Positions 24,101 through 33,098 of a stretch of 51,817 bases of DNA are shown here, piece by piece (position 1 is the stretch's first letter; each line of letters begins with the position of its first letter). Both the position numbers and the translations under genes were made by a program. Source of the stretch: a virus; IMG/VR virus record IMGVR_UViG_3300044822_000145, positions 1 to 51,817 of that record. One strand, 5' to 3'. The notes beneath the pieces were generated by a model that saw nothing but the letters and a program-made list of their open reading frames with translations, was not told the DNA's origin and made no database searches.

Positions 24101-27004
24101 ATGGCGAATCCTGCGATAGTTCAAACGGGGACGGCTGTTATTACGAATGGGACTAGCGGGACGATATCTCTAAGCACAACTCTTCCTTCTGCTCCGTCGA
24201 GTTCTAATGTTTTAATTGCGATGCTAAGCATTCAAACAAACGGCGGAGGCAGCGGCATAACGCCGCCGTCTGGGTGGACATTATATTCAACAAGCGGTAG
24301 TTTAGTATCATCGCAACCACAAACATGGGTTTATTTTATTACCGGGCAAACTGCGACAAGTTATACGTGGCAATTCGCAACAGGTGGCTATCATGTAATT
24401 TTTGACGGTCAAATAATAGAAGTATCTGGGACAAGTACGACAAGTCCGTTCTTGGCTCAGACATCTTCTATTGGTAACGCTTCTGCTACGACAACTCTTG
24501 CAAGCGGAACAGTTGTTGCCGGAGCCGCAAATCTTTTACCGATAGCGTTTGTATCATTTTTAAATCCCAGTACAGCCGTTCCTGGAGCACCTTCGTCGTA
24601 TACGACAGGATGGTCAGGACTAGGGAATGTTTCTTTTACATTTACAGGAGGATTTCAAGGCGGAGCACTTACATCGTCTATAGGTCCATTGACGACGAGC
24701 GGGCAAAGCGTCTCGGTAACATACACGTATGGATCTAATCTTAGTGTCAATGACGTTTATGTTTTTTTCATTGGATTATTACAACCGCCGTTCACCGCAA
24801 TATCGTCCGTTCAGACAACCGCGAGTGGAACGTCTGCGGCGTCAACGTCTCTGGTTCTCACGTACGGACTGACGCCGACAAGTGGGAATAAACTCATTGC
24901 ATTTATCGCGCAGGGTGCGAATGCCGTTGCTTCCACAGGTCCTACCGGGTGGGTGCTCGCGCAAAGCGAGTATTCTACGGATGCGCTTGAACTTTGGTAT
25001 AAGGATGCAGGCGCATCCGAACCTACGACATACACTTGGACGCTCTCGACATCGACGGCAGTCGGCGATGCGACGGGATATGAATATCATAATGTCGCAA
25101 GCGGCTCAACAGGAATAAACGCAAGCGCAGCATCGACGGGGACGGGCACAAGCCTTGCCACTGGTTCTGTTACGCCGTCTGTTCTCCATACGCAGCCTGT
25201 CGCAGCGTGGAGCGGCATTGTCACGAGTTGGTCAACGCTTACAACGGGATGGACGATCGGTACGACGGCGACAAGTACGTCGTACTCTTGTCAGCAGGCA
25301 TCGCAGAATACGCTTACGGGCGACACCACTACGGCGATAAGCGCATCAAACAAAAGCGCATCCGGCAGTTTGCGAAAACTGAGCATCATCGTTTTGCTTG
25401 CTCCAAGCGCGGGCGGTAATTTCAATGTCGTCACGGCTTCGGATTCCTTTGCCGCGATAACCGATAGCCTATCGAGAACGATCACGTTCACGCGTACATT
25501 GTCAGATTCTCCGTCCGTATGGTCTGATTCGCTCGCACGTATAGTTTCGCTTCCTCGCGCGATAAGCGATACCACGGCAGCGTTTACAGACGCCCTCTCA
25601 CGCCTTGTAGGACTGCCTCGCTCGCCTTCTGATACGCTTGCAGGATGGATCGATACGGCGACGCGAGGGGCAATGCCGTTCACGCGCACAGCCTCGGATA
25701 GTTTCTCGGCGATTACCGATTCCGTCGCGAGGACCGTCTCTTTGCCGCGTACGGCAACGGATACGCCCGCAGCATGGTCGGACACCCTCGCGCGCGGATC
25801 ACAAGCATTCACGCGAACGGCATCCGATTCTCCGGCTGCATGGGCGGATACCGCTTCGCGAGAGGTCGTCCTTGTGCGCGTCGTGAGCGATACGAACGCG
25901 TCATGGTCGGATAGCGTCTCGCGAAACGTTGTCTCACCCAGGACGGCGGCAGATACCGTCTCGGGGTTCTCCGATACGCTCTCGCGTTCGCCTATGGCAT
26001 TTGCGCGCACGGCGAGCGATAGCACATCCGCATGGTCAGATTCGATCTCTCGTGCCGTCGCTTTCGCGCGTACAGCAAGCGATAGCGTCTTGGGATGGTC
26101 GGATACGCTCGCGCGCAGCATTCGCCTCCCACGATCCATCTCCGATACGTTCACGGCATGGTCGGACATCGTATCGACCGGGAAAGCGTACTTCCTCACC
26201 GCGTCTGATACGCTCGCATCATGGTCGGATTCTTTGTCGCGTGGACCTATATCGTTTGCGCGCTCCGCTTCAGATTCGCTCTCGTCATGGCTCGATGTCC
26301 CCTCGCGCATCGCGTCGTTCTCGCGCAGCGCATCCGACGTGCTCGGCGGATTCTCCGACGTTGCCTCGCGGGTTTTCGGCGCTCACCGTAGCGCGACGGA
26401 CAGCATCGCGGCGATAACGGATATGGCGAGCAAGCGACAAGGCTTCTCGCGCACGGCTTCCGACACGTTCGCGGCTCCCACGGAATCCCTAACCCGTGTC
26501 GTATCGGCACCTCGAAGCGCATCCGACACGCTCTCGGCCTGGGGCGAATCGATCGGGCGCATCCTCCGCCTCCCGCGCGGGATCTCGGATACGGTCGCCT
26601 CGTGGATCGATGTCCTCCTCAATATCCCGCATATCATCGGTATCGGCGCGTCTACCCAGGCTTCCCAAACCGCCGCAGGCTTCATCGTCGTTGAGAACCT
26701 GGGCCTCGGACGCGCGATCGTCATGGATGCGGGCGGCTACGATATGACGGGTTGCACTGCGACGCTCATCGCCGTCCCCGGCCCCTTCGACGCACAGGGC
26801 GAGAAACTGCGATTGACGCCCGTGGGGATACTCAATAATGGCCTCACCGGCGTCTACCGCGAGATGAACGAGGAATTCGCGATCGGCGGAGAGTGGAGTC
26901 TTCAGCTTGAACTCCTTCTTCCGACCGGCCTCATCTACACGTCGCCGCCCGGCCAGGTCTTTTTCCCGCCGATTCTGGAGACAGACGAAGAGGAGTTTGA
27001 GTGA
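24101..27004 (+). CDS. Long tail fibre with 19 tandem 21-aa repeats, 967 aa
   Basis: Three parts are seen. Residues 1-440 are two beta-sandwich-like, Ser/Thr-rich domains (ITPPSGWTLYSTSG; GPTGWVLAQSEYSTDALEL), resembling adhesin modules; this part is more A+T-rich. Residues about 445-840 are 19 tandem units of about 21 residues, consensus R-[TS]-x-SD-x(4)-W-SD-x(2)-SR-x(5). The C-terminus (about 848-967) has the motif GIGASTQASQTAAG and a beta domain starting DAGGYDMTG, shared with the split gene at 20624/22439. It is probably a fibre that contacts the host, with the C-terminus as an attachment or tip domain. Confidence 0.75.
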   Translation: MANPAIVQTGTAVITNGTSGTISLSTTLPSAPSSSNVLIAMLSIQTNGGGSGITPPSGWTLYSTSGSLVSSQPQTWVYFITGQTATSYTWQFATGGYHVIFDGQIIEVSGTSTTSPFLAQTSSIGNASATTTLASGTVVAGAANLLPIAFVSFLNPSTAVPGAPSSYTTGWSGLGNVSFTFTGGFQGGALTSSIGPLTTSGQSVSVTYTYGSNLSVNDVYVFFIGLLQPPFTAISSVQTTASGTSAASTSLVLTYGLTPTSGNKLIAFIAQGANAVASTGPTGWVLAQSEYSTDALELWYKDAGASEPTTYTWTLSTSTAVGDATGYEYHNVASGSTGINASAASTGTGTSLATGSVTPSVLHTQPVAAWSGIVTSWSTLTTGWTIGTTATSTSYSCQQASQNTLTGDTTTAISASNKSASGSLRKLSIIVLLAPSAGGNFNVVTASDSFAAITDSLSRTITFTRTLSDSPSVWSDSLARIVSLPRAISDTTAAFTDALSRLVGLPRSPSDTLAGWIDTATRGAMPFTRTASDSFSAITDSVARTVSLPRTATDTPAAWSDTLARGSQAFTRTASDSPAAWADTASREVVLVRVVSDTNASWSDSVSRNVVSPRTAADTVSGFSDTLSRSPMAFARTASDSTSAWSDSISRAVAFARTASDSVLGWSDTLARSIRLPRSISDTFTAWSDIVSTGKAYFLTASDTLASWSDSLSRGPISFARSASDSLSSWLDVPSRIASFSRSASDVLGGFSDVASRVFGAHRSATDSIAAITDMASKRQGFSRTASDTFAAPTESLTRVVSAPRSASDTLSAWGESIGRILRLPRGISDTVASWIDVLLNIPHIIGIGASTQASQTAAGFIVVENLGLGRAIVMDAGGYDMTGCTATLIAVPGPFDAQGEKLRLTPVGILNNGLTGVYREMNEEFAIGGEWSLQLELLLPTGLIYTSPPGQVFFPPILETDEEEFE
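25433..26625 (+). repeat. 19 tandem ~63-bp units within the fibre gene
   Basis: Each unit encodes 20-22 residues with SD near the start, a second D about seven residues later, usually after W, F or I, and an R three to five residues after that. Units differ in DNA sequence, so they are old relative to recent slippage. The regular Ser-Asp pairs suggest a repeated beta-turn or calcium-type loop, but no known repeat family was identified with confidence. Confidence 0.85.
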
Positions 27005-27414
27005 GCGTAGTAGTCAATCTCAGCGATGTCGCAGCGAACGCCCAAGCGAACGCCGCCGCCGCGCTGCTCAATAGCGGCACGATCCAGATTTACTCGGGTA
27101 CGCAGCCGGTAAACGCGAATACCGCGCTTTCGGGGAACACGCTACTTGCCACTCTGACCCTCGGGAGCACGGCTTTCGGAACATCCGTAGCGGGCGTCAT
27201 CACGGCGAATCCGATCACCTCGGGAACGGCGGTAGCAACCGGCACGGCGACATTCGCACGCTGGTTCGAAGCGAATGGCACGACGGTTGTGTGGGACGAA
27301 CAAGTCGGCGTAACCGGCGCGGCGCTGAATCTCAACATCGTTGAAATCGTAACGGGCGGATTGGTGAGTTGCACAAGTTACGCGCATCAAGTACCCGAAC
27401 AGGCGCCGACGTAA
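27001..27414 (+). CDS. Conserved phage tail-associated protein, 137 aa
   Basis: GTG at 27001 overlaps the fibre stop. The pattern TIQIYSGTQPVNAN, LLATLTLGSTAFG and ATFARWFEANGTTV matches a common phage protein near tail fibres whose role is unknown; it looks like a compact beta-sandwich. No active-site motif is seen. Confidence 0.65.
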   Translation: MSVVVNLSDVAANAQANAAAALLNSGTIQIYSGTQPVNANTALSGNTLLATLTLGSTAFGTSVAGVITANPITSGTAVATGTATFARWFEANGTTVVWDEQVGVTGAALNLNIVEIVTGGLVSCTSYAHQVPEQAPT

Positions 27415-27415
27415 C

Positions 27416-29752
27416 ATGCCGACTACAACGCAGTATGCTTATGCAAACAATGTAAGCACGACGCTCGCTACTGCAATCAGCTCATCGGCGACGACGATCA
27501 CGCTTGCATCAAGCGCGAATTTCCCAACGATTCCCACGGGATTCGTGTGGGCAGTCACCCTCAACGATCACGCGACACAATCAATCTTCGAGATTGTATA
27601 TGTGACCGCGACCTCGGGAGCCAATCTCACGGTTCTACGCGGCCAAGAAGGCACGGCCGCACGCGCTTGGAACGTCGGCGATTACGTCTTTGCTCCTGAT
27701 ACTGCGGGCATTCTCAATAGCTTCGTCGATCAAGCGTATTTGAATTCGTTAGGCTTATTGACGTACGCCGGGTTATTCAATCCGCGTAATTATGGAGCAT
27801 TAGGCAACGGCTCAACTAACGACGCGGCAGCATTTACCGCAGCGAATACGGCATCAGCAGGTTCTCAGATATACGTTCCACCTGGGAACTATTTAATTTC
27901 CAGCAGCATCGCTATTACGTCGCCTATTATTTTCGCCGCTGGCGCAAAACTTATACTATCGGGAAGCGCAACGGCTACATTTACATATACGCCGCAAGCG
28001 GGACGCTATCAGATATTCGCCGGGACGGCGCTCACATCGAGAGCCGTATTCATGTTTACATCGGCAGCGGCAGTCGATCCGCTATATCCCGAGTGGTGGG
28101 GCGCGCAAGTCGCTCCTAGCAGTATTGATAATGGCCCTGCGTTTACTTGGTGCGCACAGGCGCTTGCGGCATTGCAAGGCGGATCGGTTTCGCTGGCTTC
28201 AGGCAATTACACGTTTGCTTCATCAGTAGTTTGGACTGGATTAAACGGCTTATCTGTGTTCGGACAGGGAGGCAATGCGACAACTTTAAGTTGGCCGAAC
28301 GGCTTTACCGGACAAGGCATAACGATCGGAGGCGCAACGTCCGGCGCTCCCTGTTACAATATAAGACTCGGCGGTTTTCAAATTTATCAGGATTTTGGTA
28401 CAGGCCCAATCGGACCGACAACCGGCGTATCAGGTCTTTATGTGCAATATGCCATTAGCACGATTCTCGAAAATATCATCGTTCAGAATTGGGCAGGCGG
28501 CGTTTATTATAAATCCGTGACGGATTGCTTCTCGAAGAACGTCTCATCGTTCACGAGCTATGCACAATACCAATCATTCGGGTTTTATTGCGACGGAACC
28601 GTTTCACAGAATGCTAGCTTATACTTTGAATTTTGCTTGTGCTCTCATGGATCGCCGCTTAGCTCGATCACAACATACGGTCTTTACTCCTTTTGCGGTT
28701 CTGGAACAGGGCAAAGCGTTGCCGACCTTTACATTGCAAACTGCGAGTTCGATCAGTGCAATTACGGCGTGTACGTAAACGGCGCAGGCTCTACCTACAC
28801 ATACGGCGCGATAGATATTCGCCTATATGGAGTGGTTTGCGATAACAATAAGCTTACCGGCTTTTTCTTCAATAATCTTTTCGGAGATGCGTCGGTAAAA
28901 GTCACCGATTGCTATGTCGAGTTTGCGTCTGGAACAGTAACGGGGAACGGCGTTATAGCCCAAAACTCATCCGGCGTCAAGATCACGAATCTGGAAGCAT
29001 TCGCTCCTACGTCAACGTCGGGCTCATACTACGCCGTCAATCTCGTAAATTCGCCCTCCTGCCAAGTTCACGGCCTCATCATTCGCGGATATTTTCAGTA
29101 TGGCGTCTTTGTGCAATCGGGTTCGCACTTCGCGACGATCACGAACGGCGATCTCCGTACGGACGCGACAGTCACATCATCAAACGCAATCGGCGTCATC
29201 GGCGCGACGAACGCAATCATCGCGAACAATCATATTTATGGAACGGGATCGGCGACCTGGGGAACGGGCATTGATATTGCAGGGGCTTCGGACTACTACC
29301 GCATTTCCAACAACGATGTAGAGCAAGCCTTTGTCTCGGGCTTTCCGTACCTGCTCCTTTCGACTCTTCTCAACGGGTATGTCGATTATCAAACCGCGCC
29401 CGCATGGACTATCACAGATCAGAGTGGCGCGGCGCTAGCGATCACGGTAAACTCCAATTGGTACGTCAAAATCGGCAGATTCGTCTCCTACCAGTTCGAC
29501 ATCACCTACCCAACAAACTCGAATGCGTCTTCCGCGCGCATAAACGCGCCGACTAACTCTCCGGGGAGTAATTTTCCAGGCGCAACCGTTGCTCCGCCGC
29601 TAACGTCCGGAGGAAGCTCGACGATTACCGGCGTGGTAACAGCTGGGCTTATCATCTTTTCTCCGCAGTCGTCCGGCGCATCACAGTTCGCCAATCTGAA
29701 TCTATCAGGATTCAGAATCACGGTGTCCGGTACATACGAGTCCGCATACTAA
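27416..29752 (+). CDS. Tailspike-like protein with pectin-lyase-type beta-helix, 778 aa
   Basis: The start directly follows the previous stop. Residues 1-115 form an adaptor (ITLASSANFPTIPTGFVWAV; LTVLRGQEGTAARAWNVGD) common to myophage fibres and spikes. From about 125 the pattern NPRNYGALGNGSTNDAAAF and IYVPPGNYLISSSI begins a right-handed parallel beta-helix, seen as repeated strand-turn units to about residue 640. The C-terminus is a beta domain. It is likely a receptor-binding or polysaccharide-degrading spike; catalytic residues cannot be fixed by eye. Confidence 0.8.
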   Translation: MPTTTQYAYANNVSTTLATAISSSATTITLASSANFPTIPTGFVWAVTLNDHATQSIFEIVYVTATSGANLTVLRGQEGTAARAWNVGDYVFAPDTAGILNSFVDQAYLNSLGLLTYAGLFNPRNYGALGNGSTNDAAAFTAANTASAGSQIYVPPGNYLISSSIAITSPIIFAAGAKLILSGSATATFTYTPQAGRYQIFAGTALTSRAVFMFTSAAAVDPLYPEWWGAQVAPSSIDNGPAFTWCAQALAALQGGSVSLASGNYTFASSVVWTGLNGLSVFGQGGNATTLSWPNGFTGQGITIGGATSGAPCYNIRLGGFQIYQDFGTGPIGPTTGVSGLYVQYAISTILENIIVQNWAGGVYYKSVTDCFSKNVSSFTSYAQYQSFGFYCDGTVSQNASLYFEFCLCSHGSPLSSITTYGLYSFCGSGTGQSVADLYIANCEFDQCNYGVYVNGAGSTYTYGAIDIRLYGVVCDNNKLTGFFFNNLFGDASVKVTDCYVEFASGTVTGNGVIAQNSSGVKITNLEAFAPTSTSGSYYAVNLVNSPSCQVHGLIIRGYFQYGVFVQSGSHFATITNGDLRTDATVTSSNAIGVIGATNAIIANNHIYGTGSATWGTGIDIAGASDYYRISNNDVEQAFVSGFPYLLLSTLLNGYVDYQTAPAWTITDQSGAALAITVNSNWYVKIGRFVSYQFDITYPTNSNASSARINAPTNSPGSNFPGATVAPPLTSGGSSTITGVVTAGLIIFSPQSSGASQFANLNLSGFRITVSGTYESAY

Positions 29753-29904
29753 TGCCGGAACCGATCACGGGCGTCGGCGCTAGCTCCCAAGCGCCGCAGA
29801 CCGCGAGCGGCACCGGGAATATGGGCGAGGTCGTCTGCATTCGCCTGCCGATTGTGCCGATCACGCGGATCACGCTGGCGATTACGCCGCCGCATAACTG
29901 CTAA
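29752..29904 (+). CDS. Short peptide with GASxQAxQTA motif, 50 aa
   Basis: ATG at 29752 shares a base with the previous TAA (TAATG). After MPEP comes ITGVGASSQAPQTASGTG, the motif also found in the genes at 19221, 20624 and 24101. The remaining 26 residues are hydrophobic strands (RLPIVPITRITLAITPP). It may be a stand-alone attachment peptide or a degenerate C-terminal domain. It is too short for most gene callers. Confidence 0.6.
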   Translation: MPEPITGVGASSQAPQTASGTGNMGEVVCIRLPIVPITRITLAITPPHNC

Positions 29905-30025
29905 CGATGCTCCCCTCGTATGCGCATAATCGTCTCTCCAAGAAACTCCGTTTTCCTCAAGGGTCCTCACTTCTTAGCCGACGAAGGGCGTTCTTCTTAG
30001 CAGGTTTGTGCCTCGGAGGATGCCA

Positions 30026-30601
30026 GTGGCTTCACAAAACCCATACGCGCCGAATCTATCGCTCGGACAGTATGCCAACGCCGGGAACGGAATTAGCGGA
30101 CAGCTTTTCCAGGGCGGCAATCAGGCGGTCGTAGCGACGGCGCTATCAGCCGGGCTTCCGACAACGTACACCGGCGGCCTCGTATTGGCGAATCCGCCGA
30201 CAAGCACGGTGAACGTGCGCCTCCAAAAGGCAACAGCCATTTTCATCATCGCGCAGACGAACGTGTCAGTCATCGGCCTGGGCATCGGCTTCTCCGCAAC
30301 GGCGCTTACGGGGACGCTTACGGCAGTAGCATCGCTACCGGGCAATCCGGGCTCCTCTGCCGTCGCGCAGGGCCTGCTGTACTCATCGGCGAGCATCACG
30401 CTCCCCGCAGCGCCCTACCTCACGCGCGTCATCGGCCTTGCCGAGACCGGCGCGGTCACGACCGGCGTCGCGACGGGCGGCCTCTCACTCGACCTTCAGG
30501 GCAGCATCATTCTTCCGCCGGGCGGGTACGCTGTGTTCACCAGCTCGGCGGCAGGCACCGCGTCGTCGTTCATCGGCTCCTTCGTGTGGGTCGAAGCCTA
30601 A
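30026..30601 (+). CDS. Tail-region structural protein, 191 aa
   Basis: CGGAGG lies 6 bases before GTG at 30026, which is why I prefer this start over the GTG at 30008 or the ATG at 30020 that abuts the site. The protein is beta-rich and Ala/Gly/Thr-rich (ATAIFIIAQTNVSVIGLGIG; GGYAVFTSSAAGTASSF), typical of virion proteins. It directly precedes the sheath gene. Exact role unknown. Confidence 0.6.
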   Translation: MASQNPYAPNLSLGQYANAGNGISGQLFQGGNQAVVATALSAGLPTTYTGGLVLANPPTSTVNVRLQKATAIFIIAQTNVSVIGLGIGFSATALTGTLTAVASLPGNPGSSAVAQGLLYSSASITLPAAPYLTRVIGLAETGAVTTGVATGGLSLDLQGSIILPPGGYAVFTSSAAGTASSFIGSFVWVEA

Positions 30602-30604
30602 AAT

Positions 30605-31705
30605 ATGCCGACGATTACGTCGCAGATCGTAACCGTAAACGCGATCGTATCGGTCGCGCCGACGCCCTCGCAGCTTCAGCAGAGCGGCGCGTTGGTATCA
30701 ATCGGCGGCACGACGCAAACCGTAGGCACGTACACGTACTACGGGACGCTCGCGGGAGTAACGGCGGCTCTTAGTTCCACGGGGAACTTCCAAGAGATCG
30801 ACAACATGGCGACGACGTTCTTTTCGCAAGGGAACGCGGTCGGCGTCTATGTCCTCGAATTGGGCGTCGAAGGCTCGACGGCAGCGGGAATCACGTCCCT
30901 GGGAACGTGGATCACGGCGAACCCCGGCAACTTCTACGCCTACCTCACGCCCGCCGCATGGGATGCTTCAGGCGCCGCGCTCAACACGCTTGCGGCGAAC
31001 TATTCCAGTCCGACCGGCAAAACGTACTTCTTCGTCACGACGACGTCTTCGACGCTCAGCGCGTACGCGGTAACGAATAAGGCGATCTTCGCGACGGTTC
31101 CAAGCCCAACGGCGGCCTCGACCGAGTTTCAGGCCGCAGCGTTCTTCTACCAATGGCTCTCGAATAATCCGTCCGCAACGTCGCCGGCCCCGCCGATGGG
31201 ATTCCGCTTCCTCTTCGGCGTCACGCCCTGGGTACAAAACGGCAATCAGACGACGATCAACACGATCCTTACCGAATACGGGAACATCGTCGGAACCGGC
31301 GCAGAAGGCGGTATTTCGACGGCGACGACCTTTCGCGGCACGACGCAGGACGGCGAGCAAGCCATGGGATGGTGGGCGATCGATTGGGTGCAAATCCAGG
31401 CGAAGCGCCAGCTCGCAGCCGCGATCATCGACGGCAGCAACGAGAATCCGCCGCTGTACTACAACCAAAACGGCATTAACCAATTGCTAGCGATCCTAAC
31501 AGACATTGGAAGCACGGGCATCTCGTACGGGCTTCTTCAGGCCGCAACGTTCGCAGCCGTTCCGTTCGCAACGTACATCGCGCAGAATCCGGGCAATTAC
31601 CCGGCGGGAATCTACAACGGCTTGAGCGCAACGGTCACGCCGCAGTACGGATTCGAGCAGATCACCTTCAATGTCTCGGCGATTGACTTCGGGAGCGGCG
31701 CATGA
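30605..31705 (+). CDS. Tail sheath protein, 366 aa
   Basis: The contractile sheath subunit. The sequence has the usual layout: an N-terminal strand domain (TSQIVTVNAIVSVAPTPSQL), the central domain with YVLELGVEGSTAAGITSLGTW, and the conserved C-terminal arm domain ending ATVTPQYGFEQITFNVSAI. Position before the tube gene confirms it. This protein is the main evidence that the phage is a myovirus. Confidence 0.85.
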   Translation: MPTITSQIVTVNAIVSVAPTPSQLQQSGALVSIGGTTQTVGTYTYYGTLAGVTAALSSTGNFQEIDNMATTFFSQGNAVGVYVLELGVEGSTAAGITSLGTWITANPGNFYAYLTPAAWDASGAALNTLAANYSSPTGKTYFFVTTTSSTLSAYAVTNKAIFATVPSPTAASTEFQAAAFFYQWLSNNPSATSPAPPMGFRFLFGVTPWVQNGNQTTINTILTEYGNIVGTGAEGGISTATTFRGTTQDGEQAMGWWAIDWVQIQAKRQLAAAIIDGSNENPPLYYNQNGINQLLAILTDIGSTGISYGLLQAATFAAVPFATYIAQNPGNYPAGIYNGLSATVTPQYGFEQITFNVSAIDFGSGA

Positions 31706-32151
31706 GTTTCAATCCAATGGTCCGACAGGGATTGCTCAATCGCGTTCTCACGAGCGTTGTCGTTACAAATTATCCACAGCTTACCGTTACCGCACCGTTC
31801 ATGTCGAAAAATCTTTCGGAGATTACCTTCGACGGTGCAGCGGTCGATCAAATCGGAACAGCAACCGGGATTGTGAATTCGCCGATGCCGTACATAATGG
31901 CGGAGATAAACTGCAATTTGCTTCGTTCGCAAGCGACCGTCGCGGCGTACGTCGCGCAATGGCAGCAGCAGGCGTACATCGGAAGCGTTACGATATACAC
32001 CGACTCCACGCAGCTTCCGCAATTTACCCTCGTGAATTGCTCGATCCTGAACATCACGCCGGGCGCATTTGACGGGCAGGACCCAACGACGAAGGTCCAA
32101 TTTAAGGGCGTTTATTATATTAATAACATCATGTGGAGTGGCACTGTCTGA
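31702..32151 (+). CDS. Tail tube protein, 149 aa
   Basis: ATG at 31702 overlaps the sheath stop. A small beta-barrel-like protein (SEITFDGAAVDQIGTATG; LRSQATVAAYVAQWQQQA) of the size and position of tube proteins in this myovirus group, immediately between the sheath and the tail chaperone. It would stack as hexameric rings inside the sheath. Confidence 0.8.
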   Translation: MSFNPMVRQGLLNRVLTSVVVTNYPQLTVTAPFMSKNLSEITFDGAAVDQIGTATGIVNSPMPYIMAEINCNLLRSQATVAAYVAQWQQQAYIGSVTIYTDSTQLPQFTLVNCSILNITPGAFDGQDPTTKVQFKGVYYINNIMWSGTV

Positions 32152-32729
32152 TAATTAACGACGCGCTGAACCTCGTTCTGCCTGTACGCTCGAACGAGGA
32201 CGGCGAACCGCTTATCTGGGCGCATCATACGCCGATAAGCACCGATGTATTCCGCGCGAATTATCGCATCATCGCCGAGACGAACGCCGCGATATGGGGC
32301 AAGGGAATCAAGTACGCCGCAACCGCAGGCGCACGGATCGCGAACCTCACGCTGCTCGACATATCCAAAGCCGACGCGCAAGAACACGGCATCGAGGACG
32401 CGGGACCTACGCTTCTCGCGGAGATAAAGCGATTGACGCTCATCCTAGCGCCGGGCGCGAATGGATTCGAGACGCTGCCCGTTGACGTTGCTATCGCGCG
32501 TAAAGTAATCGACGCAGACGATTGGGATGAGGCGGAAGGATCGCTTTGTTTTTTTACTGCCGCCTTCCACCTGGCGAAGAGGGCGGGACGAAAGAAGTTC
32601 TCGGAACTCATAGCATCGGTTATCGCGGGATCGACGACATCTCTGGGGCCTTCGGAATACGGAAGTTCCTTAGCCGCGTCGACTCCGGTCAACGATTCAA
32701 TCGAAATACTATCGTCGGAGCCGTCTTAG
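32133..32729 (+). CDS. Tail assembly chaperone, zero-frame product, 198 aa
   Basis: GTG at 32133 lies inside the tube gene. The protein is a soluble alpha/beta chaperone (MEWHCLIINDALNLVLPV; TLLAEIKRLTLILAPGANG). Its place between tube and tape measure, and the frameshift site at 32549, match the lambda G/GT arrangement, in which the short and extended forms coat the tape measure during tail assembly. Without frameshift it ends at 32729. Confidence 0.7.
   Translation: MEWHCLIINDALNLVLPVRSNEDGEPLIWAHHTPISTDVFRANYRIIAETNAAIWGKGIKYAATAGARIANLTLLDISKADAQEHGIEDAGPTLLAEIKRLTLILAPGANGFETLPVDVAIARKVIDADDWDEAEGSLCFFTAAFHLAKRAGRKKFSELIASVIAGSTTSLGPSEYGSSLAASTPVNDSIEILSSEPS
32549..32582 (+). promoter_or_regulatory. 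-1 programmed ribosomal frameshift site
   Basis: Seven T's at 32549-32555 are read T TTT TTT in the zero frame, a perfect X XXY YYZ slippery site, followed by ACT. Starting about 5 bases later, CCGCC and GGCGG can form a stem that would stall the ribosome. Slippage moves reading into the -1 frame, which stays open to 32866. Confidence 0.75.
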
Positions 32730-32866
32730 GATGGGCGGCGCAAGAAGGCTTCCACGAGGTCTTCTCACGGCACGGGATCGACCAATTCAATTCCGCGCAT
32801 GCGTACCGTAATCGATACATCCTAGAACTTACGCGCGGGCTTAAGGGGCTAGTAGGAGGCGGCTGA
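32555..32866 (+). CDS. T-like -1 frameshift extension of the tail chaperone
   Basis: After slippage at the T run the -1 frame continues YCRLPPGEEGGTKEVLG and runs to TGA at 32864-32866. It has no start codon or ribosome site of its own in the right place, and its length and order match the T part of G-T chaperones. The fused product (32133 to 32866) is about 244 residues. The charged, Arg-rich end (HAYRNRYILELTRGL) could bind the tape measure. Confidence 0.7.
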   Translation, partial: YCRLPPGEEGGTKEVLGTHSIGYRGIDDISGAFGIRKFLSRVDSGQRFNRNTIVGAVLGWAAQEGFHEVFSRHGIDQFNSAHAYRNRYILELTRGLKGLVGGG

Positions 32867-33041
32867 AGCCCTGTTACGCGAATTGCTTGGGGCCGGTTGG
32901 GTTTGGACTCCGCGTAAACTTTGCTCGGTAAGCGCGGAGGGCGAACGGTTCCGGTTTGCAGCATCAAGGGTCGGCGCAATGCGTCGGCTCTTGTTGTATT
33001 GTTTCCTGGAACTTACGCGCGGGCTCAAAAGGGTTAGTCAG
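32822..33041 (+). repeat. Imperfect direct duplication of the chaperone 3' end
   Basis: GAACTTACGCGCGGGCT occurs exactly at 32825-32841 and again at 33009-33025; similarity extends over about 43 bases on both copies. Both copies encode LELTRGLK. The 184 bases between hold an open reading frame of unclear status. The duplication may mark an old insertion at the junction with the leftward secreted-protein gene. Confidence 0.75.
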
Positions 33042-33098
33042 CGGCGGTTAATTCTTTGGACACATATAAAATCGAACATGCACGCATGTTCCAACTAG
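32883..33098 (+). CDS. Doubtful small ORF between repeats, 71 aa
   Basis: A TTG-started frame reads MLGAGWVWTPRKLCSVSAEG and ends after the second LELTRGLK copy. It overlaps the 3' end of the leftward gene 33048-33392 by 51 bases and has no ribosome site. The C-terminal part repeats the peptide ending of the frameshift product, so this is probably a duplicated remnant rather than a gene. Confidence 0.25.
   Translation: MLGAGWVWTPRKLCSVSAEGERFRFAASRVGAMRRLLLYCFLELTRGLKRVSQRRLILWTHIKSNMHACSN

Noticed and set aside
25291-26310. 339-aa antisense ORF over the fibre repeats
   Set aside because: It is the mirror of the 63-bp coding repeats, Ser/Asp/Ala/Val-rich for that reason, without a ribosome site.
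24101-29752. Diversity-generating retroelement acting on the tail genes
   Set aside because: No reverse transcriptase gene and no near-identical template/variable repeat pair were found.
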